This document shows, piece by piece, positions 1-12,600 of a stretch of DNA of 64,000 nucleotides. Source of the DNA: Bedellia somnulentella (taxonomy: Eukaryota; Arthropoda; Insecta; Lepidoptera; Bedelliidae); the NCBI GenBank assembly GCA_963576735.1, contig OY755170.1, positions 21,126,875 through 21,190,874 on the forward strand. Reading direction: 5' to 3'. Position numbers and translations under genes: made by a program. The stretch's first letter is position 1. Every line of letters begins with the position of its first letter. The notes beneath the pieces are model-generated. The model was not told the origin of the DNA, ran no database searches, and saw only the letters and a program-made list of their open reading frames with translations.

Positions 1-784
1 ACTACTACCTTGATATTCACCGGGACAGCCAGTTATACATGCCCCTTTGAATCATGGAAGTCATTCTTCCTGAATTATTTTACATGACAATTCGGTATGC
101 AAAGTTTTTTTTGGTGTTTATTAAATATTTTTATTCGATAGTAAACACGAAAATAAAAGACTAATTTGGATATTTTCCATTTAAAATGAGTAATTGTAAA
201 GTTATGATTTTTTAAAGATTGTTCAACTTTTGTACTTAATGACGTCATCGATCGATAAAATCACGTAGCGTAATGCAAATAAAGCGAAATGTTTTATAAA
301 AATGTTGCTGATTGCAAAACATATCATGAATTTATGATGTCAAATGAAATTATTACGATATTATACTAAACATGATATTCGATATTTTATTAATAAACTG
401 CAAAACCGTATGTCTTTGAAACAACATGAAGGTCAAACACTGTTACAGTTATTTGATAAAATAACAGTCATCTTAGCTTCAATTGATATAATTTCAAGAA
501 AATATTGTTTATAACCATAATATCTCGAAATGGTTTTGTAATCAGCATCACTTTAGTAAAACTTTGCCTACCGAATTATCTCAAGGCTTATCTAAAGCGT
601 TTTCGCTATCTCACCTAGCCGATAGCATACTATGTGGAAAATCCCATCCACACTTCCAGAACATTAAAGCAGAGACTGGACGAGCGACTAAATGGCGAAA
701 CAATTAAAAAAAGTAACAACTAATGGGAAACCCAAATGAAAAGTAAGACTCTTAGACGGCTTTCCCTTTCATACTATTATGCCT

Positions 785-1145
785 AAATTCGAAAAATGTT
801 GGACTGTCTACGTGGTCTCGAAGGTCTCGGGTTCGATCCCTGGGGGGTGGTAACCTTACATATTTAATTTGTAAGATTTAACCCAGTTTGAAGGATATTG
901 CAGGCTTGAATCACTTGATTATCCGAAAATTAAGATAATTCCGTGCTTCTGAGGGCACGTTAAGCCGTCGGTCCCGGCTACTATTACGTTAGTAGTCGTT
1001 AGTCTACCAACCCGCAATTGGCCAGCGACGTGGACTATGGCGTCCTCTAAATCGTCCTGTACAGGGTAGGCTCGAACCCCTTGGTGGGGACATACCACCC
1101 TTTGATGGGCTGTGAGGAGCAGATCTAAATTTGGCAGCCATGGGG
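785..1145 (+). repeat. tRNA-derived SINE-like repeat (family C)
   Basis: A good Pol III B box (GGTTCGATCC, 830-839) is followed by a body carrying 'GAGGGCACGTTAAGCCGTCGG' style sequence and a second conserved block around 1050-1130. The latter recurs in reverse orientation at 39588-39712. The repetition and B box support a SINE; the exact ends are inferred. Confidence 0.6.
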
Positions 1146-1183
1146 TGCTAAAAAGAAAAAGGGAAAGTAACTCCGTGCATACA

Positions 1184-1255
1184 TAAATATACTCAAACCA
1201 TTAGTTCCCACTGGGGTAGGCGGATGCCACCGGTTGTCATTATTTTTATAGGCTC
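1184..1255 (-). repeat. 3' tail fragment of the (TATG)n LINE family
   Basis: On the minus strand this reads as the end of the LINE family seen best at 23868-24208: a 'CTACCCCAGTGGGAACTAATGG' region followed by a TGAGTATAT tail. It is a short, diverged copy. Confidence 0.45.
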
Positions 1256-1702
1256 TGCTTTATGTCTTCATATGCCTACCTTTTATATAGTATGTGCTCT
1301 ATTTCATTTTAAAACGTCCTACGTGGTTTTCCTCAACTGACATTATCATTCACACCTTTTTAAAAAGGAGTTCCCATATCACTAAGGAGCTCCTTAGGAG
1401 TATAAAAATCTCGAACAATGTCGGTCACTGACTATTATTTTAGGCTCGTCATTGTTTAAAATTTGGTGTATTTTTTTGCACGAGTTATTATTTATTGGTG
1501 CTTTTTTAATCTTTTAGGTAATTGATTATATTTTTTGTCAAATATGATGGTGGTATCAAAAATTCAAAAATTCAAAATTTCTTTATTTGATAAAAACAAG
1601 TATTTGCAAACAATTGGTTTGGGGTCTTCTTTTAAGCTTAAAGCCTGTGTTAAAAAATAAATAACAAAGTACGCAGCAATATCATCCGAACAGCAGAAGA
1701 AG

Positions 1703-1812
1703 AAACTACATACATATACTCACGGCCATAAATCCCAAAAAGGCGTAGCCAGAGCTTCAGACCTGGAAACTCCTCATCCTCAGCCACATTTGGAAGTTGA
1801 TACTTCAATTTG
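1703..1812 (-). repeat. SINE-like family A, partial copy
   Basis: Contains the family A hallmarks in reverse: CATACATATACTCACGGC, then 'GTAGCCAGAGCT', then 'CAGCCACaTTTGGAAGTTGA'. It is cut off before the central region. Confidence 0.55.
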
Positions 1813-2397
1813 AGTGTTATTCAGTATCTTTTGCGTTTCGTCCTAGTTTTTGGTTGGTTTTCTCTAATGTCTGTATTTAAAATATGACATCAACTATTTC
1901 TAACTTAGCCAGTGTGGTCAAACATCTCAAAATCACTCTTATCAGAGAAGACTATAAGATGATGATTACACTCACAATAACAAATATTTCTTAAATAGAC
2001 ATAGTTAACCACCTAGCTTGACCCGGTTTGCTATCTACTTTAAAGTTATAAACCAAAATAAAGCTACTTTCAGTTCTAAATCATTGGTTACATTCGTTTT
2101 ACACAACCATCTAACATTAGGTGCTTGTGTAAAACGAATATGTATATACTGTGTATGGCGTAAGTTTTAAATTTAGTCTTAGTTTTGTTTATTTTATTTT
2201 TTAGGCATATTAGCAATATTCATGTTAACTTACATTAATATATTTCACCTATGTACTTATTATTTGTAGATATAAAGCTGTAAATCTTCCAAACGAAATA
2301 AAATAAAAACTTGAGTAAAAAGATTAAAAAGATAGATCAACTTGGTCACTTGAAAACAAAGTTTTATTTCATCCTGGAAAAAAGAAAATTAATTAGT

Positions 2398-2721
2398 TTT
2401 CGCGCCAAATGTTTTGAGGATTTTCTTTGTTGCTTCGAGTCGCGCGCGAGTAGCAAGGCGTGGGCGCTGCTGTATGATCGGCAGCTTCACTCGCGGCGTC
2501 AGGAGAAAGTATTTCCCTCCCATTCTTTTTATGGAAAGACAAGTAGGATGGAAATGTTCTCCCGCGCAATATGATCCAATGGTGGGGATTGGCGCCGGTA
2601 GGGCGCGACACGGCATTCGATGAAACTAGACTTCATTTCACTTCCATTTCATAGAGTTTTGTATTATACTACGACTTAATGTGAGTGCACGCGCGCGTTT
2701 GAAAATAGTTTTAATTGTTAG
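2398..2721 (+). promoter_or_regulatory. Candidate CpG-rich promoter and 5' non-coding exon of CalpC
   Basis: This is a GC- and CpG-rich island in AT-rich surroundings. It begins with TTTCGCGCCAAA (about 2399-2410), a textbook E2F-type site, and contains several other GCGC clusters. It ends with a strong splice donor (AG|GTGAGT at 2721/2722). The first coding exon of the calpain gene has an acceptor at 9123-9124 only 9 bases before its ATG, so an upstream non-coding exon must exist. This block is the best candidate seen, but joining the two is inference; a second CpG-rich patch at about 5400-5540 is an alternative. No convincing TATA box was found. Confidence 0.35.
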
Positions 2722-3499
2722 GTGAGTAATTATCATCTATTTATTGTGTTTGTCTCGTGTGGTGAATGGGCTTTAATTTAATAACAACATTACAACTTCT
2801 AAATAAGTATTATGCATACAAGCTGTTTATTGTATAAAAAGTACTTCGCGCCATTTGCAAAAAATGAATATCTAGGGCAAGAAGCTTAAGAACTCTCTAC
2901 TTTTAAGTTAAATCTTGCTGATTTCACTTACATCTCTGCATCTAAGTCATTATGAAAATGTTTAATCTAATATTGATTAATAACAATGATCATTACAGAT
3001 TTTTTTAACATAGAAATCAGAAAATGAGAGATGTTTTATTTAGTGAAATAAGAATGAGATTAAATTATTTATTTTGATTTATCGACCCAATATGAAGAGT
3101 GAAGATTTATAAACTTATATATTCGTTTAGGTATTATAGGGGAATTTACTGTATTTTGTAGCTTACATTTATGTCTTGTATGAGTTTGTTGATCTTACCA
3201 TGTTATCAATATTGTCTCCGTCTAATAGGATCTTCTTTGAACAAGTATAAATTTTAATGAAAAGCATCATTCATTTGTTTATGTAGTGTAATATTGGACA
3301 ATTGTTGTACTATTTAAGAATTACATGATTACCTATTAAGTAACCTATCATCCTATACTTGCAGCTAGTATCTCAAATAAAGATAATCAAGGCTCTAAAA
3401 AATATCCTTAGCCACGTTAGGGCAAATTAAAAGTTAATACGGGATGTATGAAAAGGATTCGTTGGTTTGGTCTTGATGCTGTTTTGGCAAAATCGCCTC

Positions 3500-3880
3500 A
3501 GGTTATCTTTTTGCGACATGATAGTCCAGTGGATAGAACACCCGCCCGGAAAACAGAAGGGCGTGAGTTCCAATCCTGGGACGGGCCTACACCAGTTTGT
3601 CTTTTCTAAAGTCATATGTGTGGTTAATTTATCATGGTTGCTAACGGTGAGGGAAAACATCGTGAGGAAACCCACATGGCTGAGTTGTACTTAGTCATGT
3701 GACAGTGTATTCGTACAAAACGGCGATAGGCCTGCCCCCTATCACGTCTTAGCAAAACGTGGGTACCTTCTCTGGAAACTAGATGGCGCTTGCCATGTGA
3801 GTTCAGGAGTATTGGTACCTCTGCCAACCCCTTCGGGGATAAACGGCGTGAACGTTTATGTTATGTTATGTTATGTTATC
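3500..3880 (+). repeat. tRNA-derived SINE (family B), full-length copy
   Basis: The head has an A box (TAGTCCAGTGG, 3522-3532) and a B box (GAGTTCCAATCC, 3565-3576) at tRNA-like spacing. The body has 'CCCACATGGCTGAGTTGTAC' and 'CCAACCCCTTCGGGGAT'. It ends in a (TTATG)n tail at about 3857-3880. Further copies lie at 9689, 11497, 42468, 42806 and 57531. This is the clearest Pol III type retroelement in the window. Confidence 0.8.
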
Positions 3881-4205
3881 TTTTTAGTTCGTTTAATATC
3901 TGTGGGGAGAGTTGGGTTAGTGTTCTAAATATTGTTTAATATTTCATGGCCGTGGTTTTACTAAACCAGCTTATCGTGCGGAAATTTACGTTGGCCACTA
4001 TTGAACTATCACAATTTTTTGAAGTATATTAGTTATCAGCAGTAGATATAAACAGTTGGGCTTGTTTACGAAGATGTTCAAAACTACTTTAACGTTTTAA
4101 ATAAAACTTATTAGTTTTCGATGTTAAAAAGATTGTAAATTAAAGGAAAGGATGGTGGATTATGGTGATGGGCCTCTGCCACATCGCCCAACAATCACTT
4201 TCGCT

Positions 4206-4332
4206 CGATTTCTGAACTGAGTATTCCAGCTGAGAACAACTTAAGTATCGTTCTGTCTTGAAATCTTAACAACCGAATGAGACAAAACGATACCTAAGTC
4301 GTTCTCAGCTTGAATACTCAATTCAGAAATCG
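4206..4332. repeat. Hairpin (two ~53-nt arms, ~21-nt loop)
   Basis: The left arm 4206-4258 and right arm 4280-4332 are reverse complements with only a few mismatches (for example CGATTTCTGAACTGAGTATT against CGATTTCTGAATTGAGTATT). The length fits a short MITE or a microRNA-like foldback; nothing shows transcription. Confidence 0.6.
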
Positions 4333-5929
4333 GGCGTTAGTCCCAATAGTTTTACTCTTATTTATATCATACCAACTTAATGTCTGAGATGCAATATATT
4401 ACGTTTTGGTAAAAAACATATGCTAGCGTACACATAATACAGTAGCGTTTCCAGTATATACTAGGAAGAGCATTTGTAATACAACAAAGCGACTAAAAAG
4501 TGAAAAATATACGCGGTTCACATATCCGTGAGTTTGACACACTTCTCATAATGTTTGCACTCGAGCAATCGAGAATAGACGTAGAATATGGAATCTTGGA
4601 GGCAGATAAAGATGTGGATTTATAATGATCGGTGTTATTCATTAAATGAAACTCCTGACTAGTAGCGGTAACATGAAATGCGGCCAATTGGATAATGAAA
4701 TATTTGTTTACTTGGTGATATTTTTTATTGATTGTACTCTTGATGATTTCAGTATAATTATGGAAAAATAATAAAAAAAACAAATTTGATAAAACTAAAT
4801 TTAAACAATGACTTGGGAATATATAAAAGCGTATTTATATATATGCATTAATGCATGAATGATTTATCAAGTCATTAAGAAAAAACATAGCGAACATAGT
4901 TACGATACTAAAAAAATGTTAGGTAAGAGGAAAACTTTATATTATTTAAAAATATATTATTAATGTGTGTCATCTATTTAATTTTTAATTATACACCGAT
5001 TCAATTGCTCAAAGTACTAGGCGTGGTAAGTTAGGAAAGTGTCACTAATCTATCAACACTATTTAAAATGAGTATTAAATTATGGATGTGTTGTATCAGC
5101 TCAGAAAAGCATTAACCCATTTATTTTCACCGAAGTCATAAGTGATGACATAGGGTTGTTGGCTTTTTTAAGTTATGATTAGGTGATGAGCTATAAGAAC
5201 ATCACCAGTCATCCTTCATATTACAACCCTTTTGCCTTTCAAATTCCAATAATGGCTGAGGGATGTCTAATTCTAAAGTTCTGGCTATCCCTTTTTTTGG
5301 ATTATAGCCGAGTGTATTGAAATTCGCAAGTTTTCTCAGAAAAATAATACAGCAGAAATTAGGGCATCCTATTGCGCATGAGCAATGCGACCGTATGTAA
5401 TAGCCAATAGCGGCGCGGAATCTCAGGCGCACAAAGTAAAACGAATGCGTGCGCGCGTTGATGTCGTTTATTTGCAGTTACAAGTGAACATCTGACTTGA
5501 AGAGGCGAGTCATTGCCTCTGCGCTTGCGCTGCCGGTTTATCGTCCGTAACATTAATTCGCTTACTGTATTCTATAACCAAATTATTCGCGAAATTATTA
5601 ATCAAACATAGCATTATTATTTTTGTGCACCGTTAAGAAAAGTTGGCTTGAAAAAAGGTATGTTAAACCTTTAATTTCTATGTTTGCGGATGTAAACCGC
5701 ATAGAGTTCTTCTTGACAGTTACTCTCGTCATCTTTTGAGTAATGCACCTTGGATTGGATGGAACTTTAGTATGCAAAAAGCTAGATGAGCTCAGCAACA
5801 TTAAAAGCAATGTTTAGTTTTCCAATGGGTATTAAGTAGGTGGAAGAAACAACGTTTTACTATAATTATATGAATTTTCGAATTTTATGAATATCAGATT
5901 TAATGTGTATGAGACAAAGTTTTTATTGT

Positions 5930-6245
5930 ATACTAGCTTTTTGCCCGCGACTTCGTCCGCGTGGACTACATTTTTTGCATCCGGTTTACATCCAAAATAC
6001 TGAAACACTATCTCATATTCTGCCTTTGATATTTATATTCCCGCGGGCGTTAAAATGTTTTGTAAAGGACATAAAGGACATTGAGGCTTTTATGAGATCG
6101 TTGGGCAATGCAGTTGGTGACTCGTCACTAACAACCTTTATTTAACTACCTTTTCCCCAAATTATTTCCAAAAGTGGATGAATAATTACTATCTCTGAAG
6201 CTATGGCTACCCTTTTATGGAATTTACGGCCGTTAGTTTATACTT
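5930..6245 (+). repeat. Lepidopteran 'GCCCGCGACTTCGTCCGCG' repeat joined to a decayed family A copy
   Basis: Positions 5930-6060 carry the ubiquitous lepidopteran block with TTTTTGCCCGCGACTTCGTC; an inverted copy is at 10222-10347. From about 6081 the sequence changes to family A ('GGGCAATGCAGTTGGTGACTC', 'CCAAAAGTGGATGAATAATT'), heavily diverged. There is no coding content. Confidence 0.55.
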
Positions 6246-6833
6246 AGTTAGTATATACTCATGAATGATTGATAGAAGAATTTCATAAATTCAATTGCAC
6301 CAAGTTTTATGCTTCTAGATACAAAAATCTCTATATTAACTTTCATTTGCTATATCAACAACGTAGGGGTTGAGCTCTAAAAAATCCTTTTTAATTGTTC
6401 ATAAGAATCATGAAAGTAAACCATTATGTACCATGTTTCTATGTTCAGAAATGAGAATATCTTTAGTAAGTACCCTGCCCCCTACACTGACCGTTGGTGA
6501 TAGTGGGAGAGTTAGTGGTGGATCTCTATCCAAAGTAATCGCTGAAGTGAAGACATAATGCATTCTATTATTATATATATTGTCATTTAAATGTACATTT
6601 ATTATGATGAAAATGGATGAAACCACTTAATCTTTCCAAAATGACCATTAACGAAGAGAGCCTTATGTGATGAAAAAAAAATCGCTGCAATATGTTGAGC
6701 CTTATATGAGTTAAGGCTTTTTGATGCTCCTGTGGGAACCCTTGCGAATACCTCATTTTCGAGGATTCATCATCGTATTATTTAGCTTCTAAATTTACAT
6801 GTTTATATTCGTTTGCAATATATTACCTTGTTT

Positions 6834-7070
6834 TAAACGACACGCAGCGCCATCTCCAATCCCTCCAGCAAGCAAACAATATTTTTAATTTCCCTCGGGA
6901 ACATCATTTTTTTCGGGATAAAAAGTACCCTATTATTTAATCTAGGCTTCTTACTATACGTCTGCAAGTTTTTAAAACAATCGGTTCAGAAGTTAAGGCG
7001 TGAAAGCGGAACAAATAAACAAACAAACAAACTCACTTTCCGATTTATAATATTAGTATGGATTGACTGC
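6834..7070 (+). repeat. Dispersed retroelement 3' end fragment
   Basis: Contains 'GGGATAAAAAGTACCCTATT', 'AATCGGTTCAGAAGTTAAGGC', repeated AAACAAACAAAC and a 'TTATAATATTAGTATGGATT' end. This combination is typical of common lepidopteran dispersed elements and partly recurs at 13258-13600, 14050-14232 and 15150-15300. Confidence 0.5.
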
Positions 7071-7090
7071 GATTAATTTTAATCAAACAA

Positions 7091-7120
7091 AAGGAATACA
7101 TACTAGTGTATGTATTCCTT
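7091..7120. repeat. 30-bp perfect inverted repeat
   Basis: AAGGAATACATAC / TAGT / GTATGTATTCCTT: two perfect 13-base arms and a 4-base loop. A related half with TGTATGTATTCCTTATT recurs at 7587-7614. Confidence 0.7.
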
Positions 7121-8537
7121 ATTATTATCGCCGATTATCGATTTATCGCCGTGCACATGTGCATACATGCATGTATGTATGACTTACTGATACTGACAAC
7201 TGACTAGTTTACAAGAAGAGGTTATACTTGTAATAGTTTAAAAAATAAATAAGCTGTTGTCAGTCAACTATTTCAGAATAATAGCAATTCCTGTCCCAGC
7301 TACGCTCGCGCAACCTACGCTCGAAAACTTTATAGACTGTACTGAGAACAGTACACTAATTTTTGTCTGCTAAACATTTACTGAAGCTACAGTATTAAAC
7401 TAATAAATACTATGTCATTAGAGTTACCGCACAATTGTACAACTTACTAATGGCACGAAATGTTTAAAAAATGCAGTGAAAGCCTCTGGGCCTATAAAAA
7501 TATGCGATTAAACATTAAGCTAAGTTATCTTTATGCTAATTGTGGTTATACTTGTTAAAAATGGGCGAAAAATATATATGCATTTATACATACTGGTGTA
7601 TGTATTCCTTATTAAATTATTCAAACATTTGTTATAGTGCTATTGGATATATAATAAAGGAGGAATAATACTAACCTAACATGTACAGGAGTAATGTGAA
7701 AAGTAGCTAAGCATGCAAAATAGCTGAAAATCTTCTTGGATTTAGATAAGTAGTTAAATAGCAACATAGAACCTAATAATAAATCATACATCTAATATAA
7801 TATTGTCTATGAGTGCTGTATTACATTTCCATTAAAATACTCCCATATCTGTAAATATGACGCTCTGAATTTCTTATCTTGAATTTATTAAAACTTATGG
7901 AATGTGAAATTTATAATAGCATACAACAATATCTAAGCAATCTTAGATATTGTTGATCTAAGTTTGTAATATTGTATTAATTTATCCTTATGTGCTTAGT
8001 AAGATACGAAAAACGTTACAAATTCAAAAACTGGACCAAACGATGATAAGATTTCTATTATTCAATTAACATGCCTTATTTAAAAAAAATTCTCAACCAT
8101 ACTTCCGAAAGAGTGGCTTAAGAATTGTCTTATACGAATAGCACTTTTTTTTCCTTGCAAGTTGCTGCTTAAATGGAATAATGAGAAATTTGACATGGCC
8201 AAATTAAGGTGATTTTTAAAAGAGTACAATTTTAAAATGTGGGTTTCAAAACTAACGTAGGATGAGAATTAACATAGGTAAGTTCTGCAGTTGCTTTGCG
8301 ATTGGATTCGGGCGTATGAATAAGTATTAGTTTATAATGTAATGTTTGTAAAGCACATATATGATCCCTTGAGTGAAAATAAATCAGCTGACATACCACC
8401 TCTCCTCCTCGGTATGTCACCAAATTGTTCCACCACCAACATCATAATCCGCGTCAGTATATCTCGCGAAGTTTTACATTGTTTTACGTAAAAAGTAATT
8501 GTTTTCCTTATTATATAATTGTTATTTATGAATTGTT

Positions 8538-8790
8538 GCCGTGTAGTGTCGGCTTGGAATAACACTACCCCATTTCTACCCGTGGGTGATCGTAAGAGGC
8601 GACTAAGGGTATGGGGGCTTTTTAAGTGATTTTTGGGCGATGTGGTTGGAGACCCGTCACTAAAAGCATTTAGTATTACCATCTTTTCCCCAACAAACTT
8701 CCAAAAGTGGCTGAATAATTTCTCATTCCAAAGCTCTGGCTACCCCGTTAAGGGATTTATAGCCGTGAGTATATGTTTGTATGTATTTAT
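8538..8790 (+). repeat. SINE-like family A copy
   Basis: Runs from the GCCGTGTAGTGTCGGCTT head through 'GGCGACTAAGGGTAT', 'TTTTTGGGCGATG' and 'CCAAAAGTGGCTGA' to a GCCGTGAGTATATGTTTGTA tail. It lies about 340 bp upstream of the first CalpC coding exon. Confidence 0.75.
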
Positions 8791-9133
8791 GATAACATGT
8801 TTTTTTCTCTATTTACCTAACTGATTCTTAAGGGGCAACGAAAAAAGTTTTCCCGTTTGGAGCTTGAAAGTCTTGACACAATCCGAGAAATGTTTCTATC
8901 TCGTTAATATCAATTATATATTGCATAGATAGTGAAATAACTATTTAATTAAAATTGGAATAGTTTCTCCTAAATTACATGCATTATGGCATATTCATAT
9001 TGTATTACCTCTATGTACTCTTTTACTATCACCTCAATGAATAAACACTATTGGACACAGGACACAGTCTCTTGAAATGCATACGATCTATTCATGATTT
9101 GCCTTAATAATATATTATGTGTAGGTCAGCGGC

Positions 9134-9271
9134 ATGTCGGATTACATGCTCATAAAAACGCAGTGTCTGGCCACCCGGACGCTGTGGCAAGACCCAGAGT
9201 TGCCGGCGACGCAGTACTCCGTTTTCTACCATGATCTACCGAAAGTCGAATTCACGTGGAAACGAGCCAAG
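9134..9271 (+). CDS. CalpC: CalpC coding exon 1
   Basis: The acceptor AG is at 9123-9124 and the start ATG at 9134 in an AGCGGCATG context. Codes for residues 1-46, including DPELPATQYSVFY and the FTWKR motif that precedes the calpain core. The donor is AAG|GTATAG, phase 0. Confidence 0.9.
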
Positions 9272-9616
9272 GTATAGTACCATGATCAATACTGATTCTA
9301 GTTTCTTTTTTAAAATTAATGATGTAGTTAATTGGATTTTTATCATATCACACCTCGCTCCGCTCGGTTAATTCTGTAAATCACGAGTTAACTCTTCTCT
9401 TAAGTTTGTTTTTGTGTACTATTACTATTGTTGGTTGGCAGTATAAAAGTTTGCGCGGAGTATACTAAAGATAATATATAATTATTAGATAGTAATTCTT
9501 TATCCACTTTTGGAAGTTGAATGAGGAAAAGGTAGTCAAATGGGTCTCCAACTGCATCGCGAAATAATCACTTAAAAAGCCTTAATGTTATTTATATCTA
9601 TAAATAATACTGTTGC

Positions 9617-9648
<32 letters not shown>

Positions 9649-12600
9649 AGTATATAAATAAATATATATATCATTATATTAATATATAACCCACATGGCT
9701 GAGTTGTACTTAGTCATGTGACAGTGTATTCGTACAAAAACGGCGATAGGCCTGCCCCCTATCACGTGAGTACACTGTCCATGCAAAACGTGGGTACTCT
9801 GAACACCAGGTGACAAAGTCACGTGATGTTCAGAGGTATTAGTACCTCTGCCAACCCCTTCGGGGATATTCGGCGTGAACGTTTATGTTATGTTATTATA
9901 ATATAAGTTTTAATTTATTGTATCATATGTATTTATATGTTTGTTAATAGTTTACTATTTTATAACTAGATTTAACTATGACTGGATTGTTGTATTGTTT
10001 GAGTAGATTAACGCATAGTTATCAGTTTCACCATGTTGTTGTACATCTATCTCACATGACTCTAATTTATTGACTTCTCCATTCAAAGGTTGTCTGGAAG
10101 AGATCGCTTTTAGTGATAAGACCGCCAATTTTACTTTTGTCAATTCATTCTGTGTATTTGTAAATGTTTCTCCATATTTGATGTGCAATAAAGAGTTTTC
10201 TATTCTATTCTATATCTATTACAACGCCCGCGGGAATATAAATATAAAAAAACAGAAGTTGAGATAGAGTTTTAGTATTCTGGATGTAAACCGGATGCAA
10301 AAAACGTAGTCCACGCGGACGTAGTTGCGGGCAAAAAGTTAGTTTTAAAATAAATTTCCAAGCTTTTAAAAAAAGCATTATACTAAACGTATCGAAAATT
10401 TCAATTGGAATCGCATGGGGGTCGTTGCTATTTTATGTTAAGAACATTAAAAGCTGTATTTGAAACTAAAATACAAAAGATGGCAATTGTCACTTAAATA
10501 AAACATCAGTCTAATGACTTCAGAGAGATATCTTGAATAATTTAAATTAAGACATGTGTGTAGGTAGACACACCCTAGACATACCCCACCCGCTGCATTT
10601 TCTGGATCTTGCTTGACATAGTACTTTGCGCTTTCATATCATTACAAAATTAGAGAATTTCGTATATCTTTTAGTTCGGGCCTTCCTATACTGTTTTATA
10701 CAAACGTGCTACTTAGTAATGGTTGCCTGGCATACACTCATTGTTCGTTTCTTTCAGAATAAAATTGCTCGGTTTCCAAACATTGACCCTATAATCAGTC
10801 ACGTTGAATTTGACGTTGGTCAACTTAACACGGCTTCCATCTTTTCACAAAGTTATAAACTACGTTGAAATCATTTGAAAAGATTGGTATTACAATGGAC
10901 TTGCGCACTCGTTATTTTTCTTTGTATGTTCAAGTTTAGTTTGTAGTGTTTCATTTTTCTTATAATTACCCTTTTTATATCGTTGTTTGCGATTGCTGTT
11001 GTGTTTTTATGATATTAAGATTTACTTTAATATTTTAGACCTGGCGACAGTTATGATTTAATTAAATTGTAAATATTTAGTGGAGATGAATGACTGAATG
11101 AATTGACTTTGATGGTAAATGTTGATAATAAAATATACAACCGTGATAGATCAATGGGTGATAGCTCACGCCTTCCATGCAGCCAGGCGTGGGTTGAAAA
11201 CTCGGGGCGGGCGTACATCAAATCGGTTTTTATAAAGTACTACATACATACATACATATACTCACGACTATAAATTCTTAGCAGGCGTAGCCAGAGCTAA
11301 GGAATTAGAATTTCCTCAGCCACTTTTGGAAGTTGCGTGGGGAAAAGATGGTAAAATAAAGGTTGTTGGTGATGGGTCTCCAACCGCATCGCCCAAAAAT
11401 CCCTTTAAAAGCCCCAATACCGTTAGTCGCCTCTTACCCAGCAAAATAGTTCTATGTGTAGATAATTTATTATATTTGTTAGCTTTTAGCGAATCGTAAG
11501 GAAACTCACATGGCTAAGTTGTATTTGGTCATGAGGCAGTTTATTTGTACAAAACGGCGATAGTCCAAGCAAAACGTGGGTGCTCAACACCAGGTTTCAA
11601 AATCATGCGATGTTCAGAAGTATTAGTACTTCTGCCAACGCCTTCGGGAATATACGGCGTGAACCTTTGAGTTGAATTGAATTTGATACAATCCCCATTC
11701 AAAATCGGCTACTTAATACATTAATAGTCGCATAATATTTAAATTAGGCTAAAATAACTTTAAAAACCTCCATCATTCACTAGACATATGAAAACAAAAG
11801 CCTCAAACGAGAAAGCATTGAAAGCTTGCAAATCTCTGTGAAAATTAATTCTATGCGGTAGGATTAAACCTGTTTGCTTTAATTAAGTATAGGCGCAGCC
11901 GGAATTTTAGTCTGTTCTGCTAAGGAGTTCAAGTGTGCCAACAAGATCGCCGTCCACTTTCCCTACCACGACTGATACAAGAAATTTCAACGAATCTAAA
12001 AGTAACATTTTACCTGCCGTGATAGTATCATCTCTCTTTTGCGTATGACATTGGACCACGTCTGTGTCAGAAATAATGGATACTGTACCGGCTAAAAAAT
12101 AAACTTCCCCTCTTGAATATTTAGTATTCGTAACAAGTATTAGAATTAACTATTTCTATTCAAAAATATGTAAACGTTAAACATTACAAGAATAAAGTCG
12201 TAGGAGTAAATGGCACAAGCTGTTACAGAAGGCTTTATTAGTATCGCAATACAAGACCATTTGAAATACAGTTTGATATAATCGCCTTTATGTCAAGGCT
12301 ATTACGGTCTCTTTAAAAAGTATTGATAAACTAAAGAGAGATAGTAACTCTGAGTTTGAGTCATGTCGCTTGAGCTGTTGGCGAGTAATGACCTCGTTGT
12401 TGTGGAAACCAGTGATCTACTGCGATCTTAGATTTCGATTCTTTGTTCTTTAAGATATACATTAAGACGCCCTAAACTTGTCTAAAGGACTCAAAGATTC
12501 AGGAATGAAAAGAAAAACTTAATATAATTCACATACATACATATACTCACGGCTATTAATCGCTAGAAGGGGTAGCCAGAGCCAAGGAATTATAAATTCC

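Noticed and set aside
2311..2623. Overlapping short ORFs in both strands of the CpG islet
   Set aside because: Open only because the GC-rich patch lacks stops; no similarity or consistent coding frame. A promoter or non-coding exon is more likely.
3514..3590. tRNA gene
   Set aside because: A and B boxes are present but the acceptor and anticodon stems do not close and a SINE body with a (TTATG)n tail follows. The same reasoning applies to 800-845, 30580-30665 and 42720-42790.
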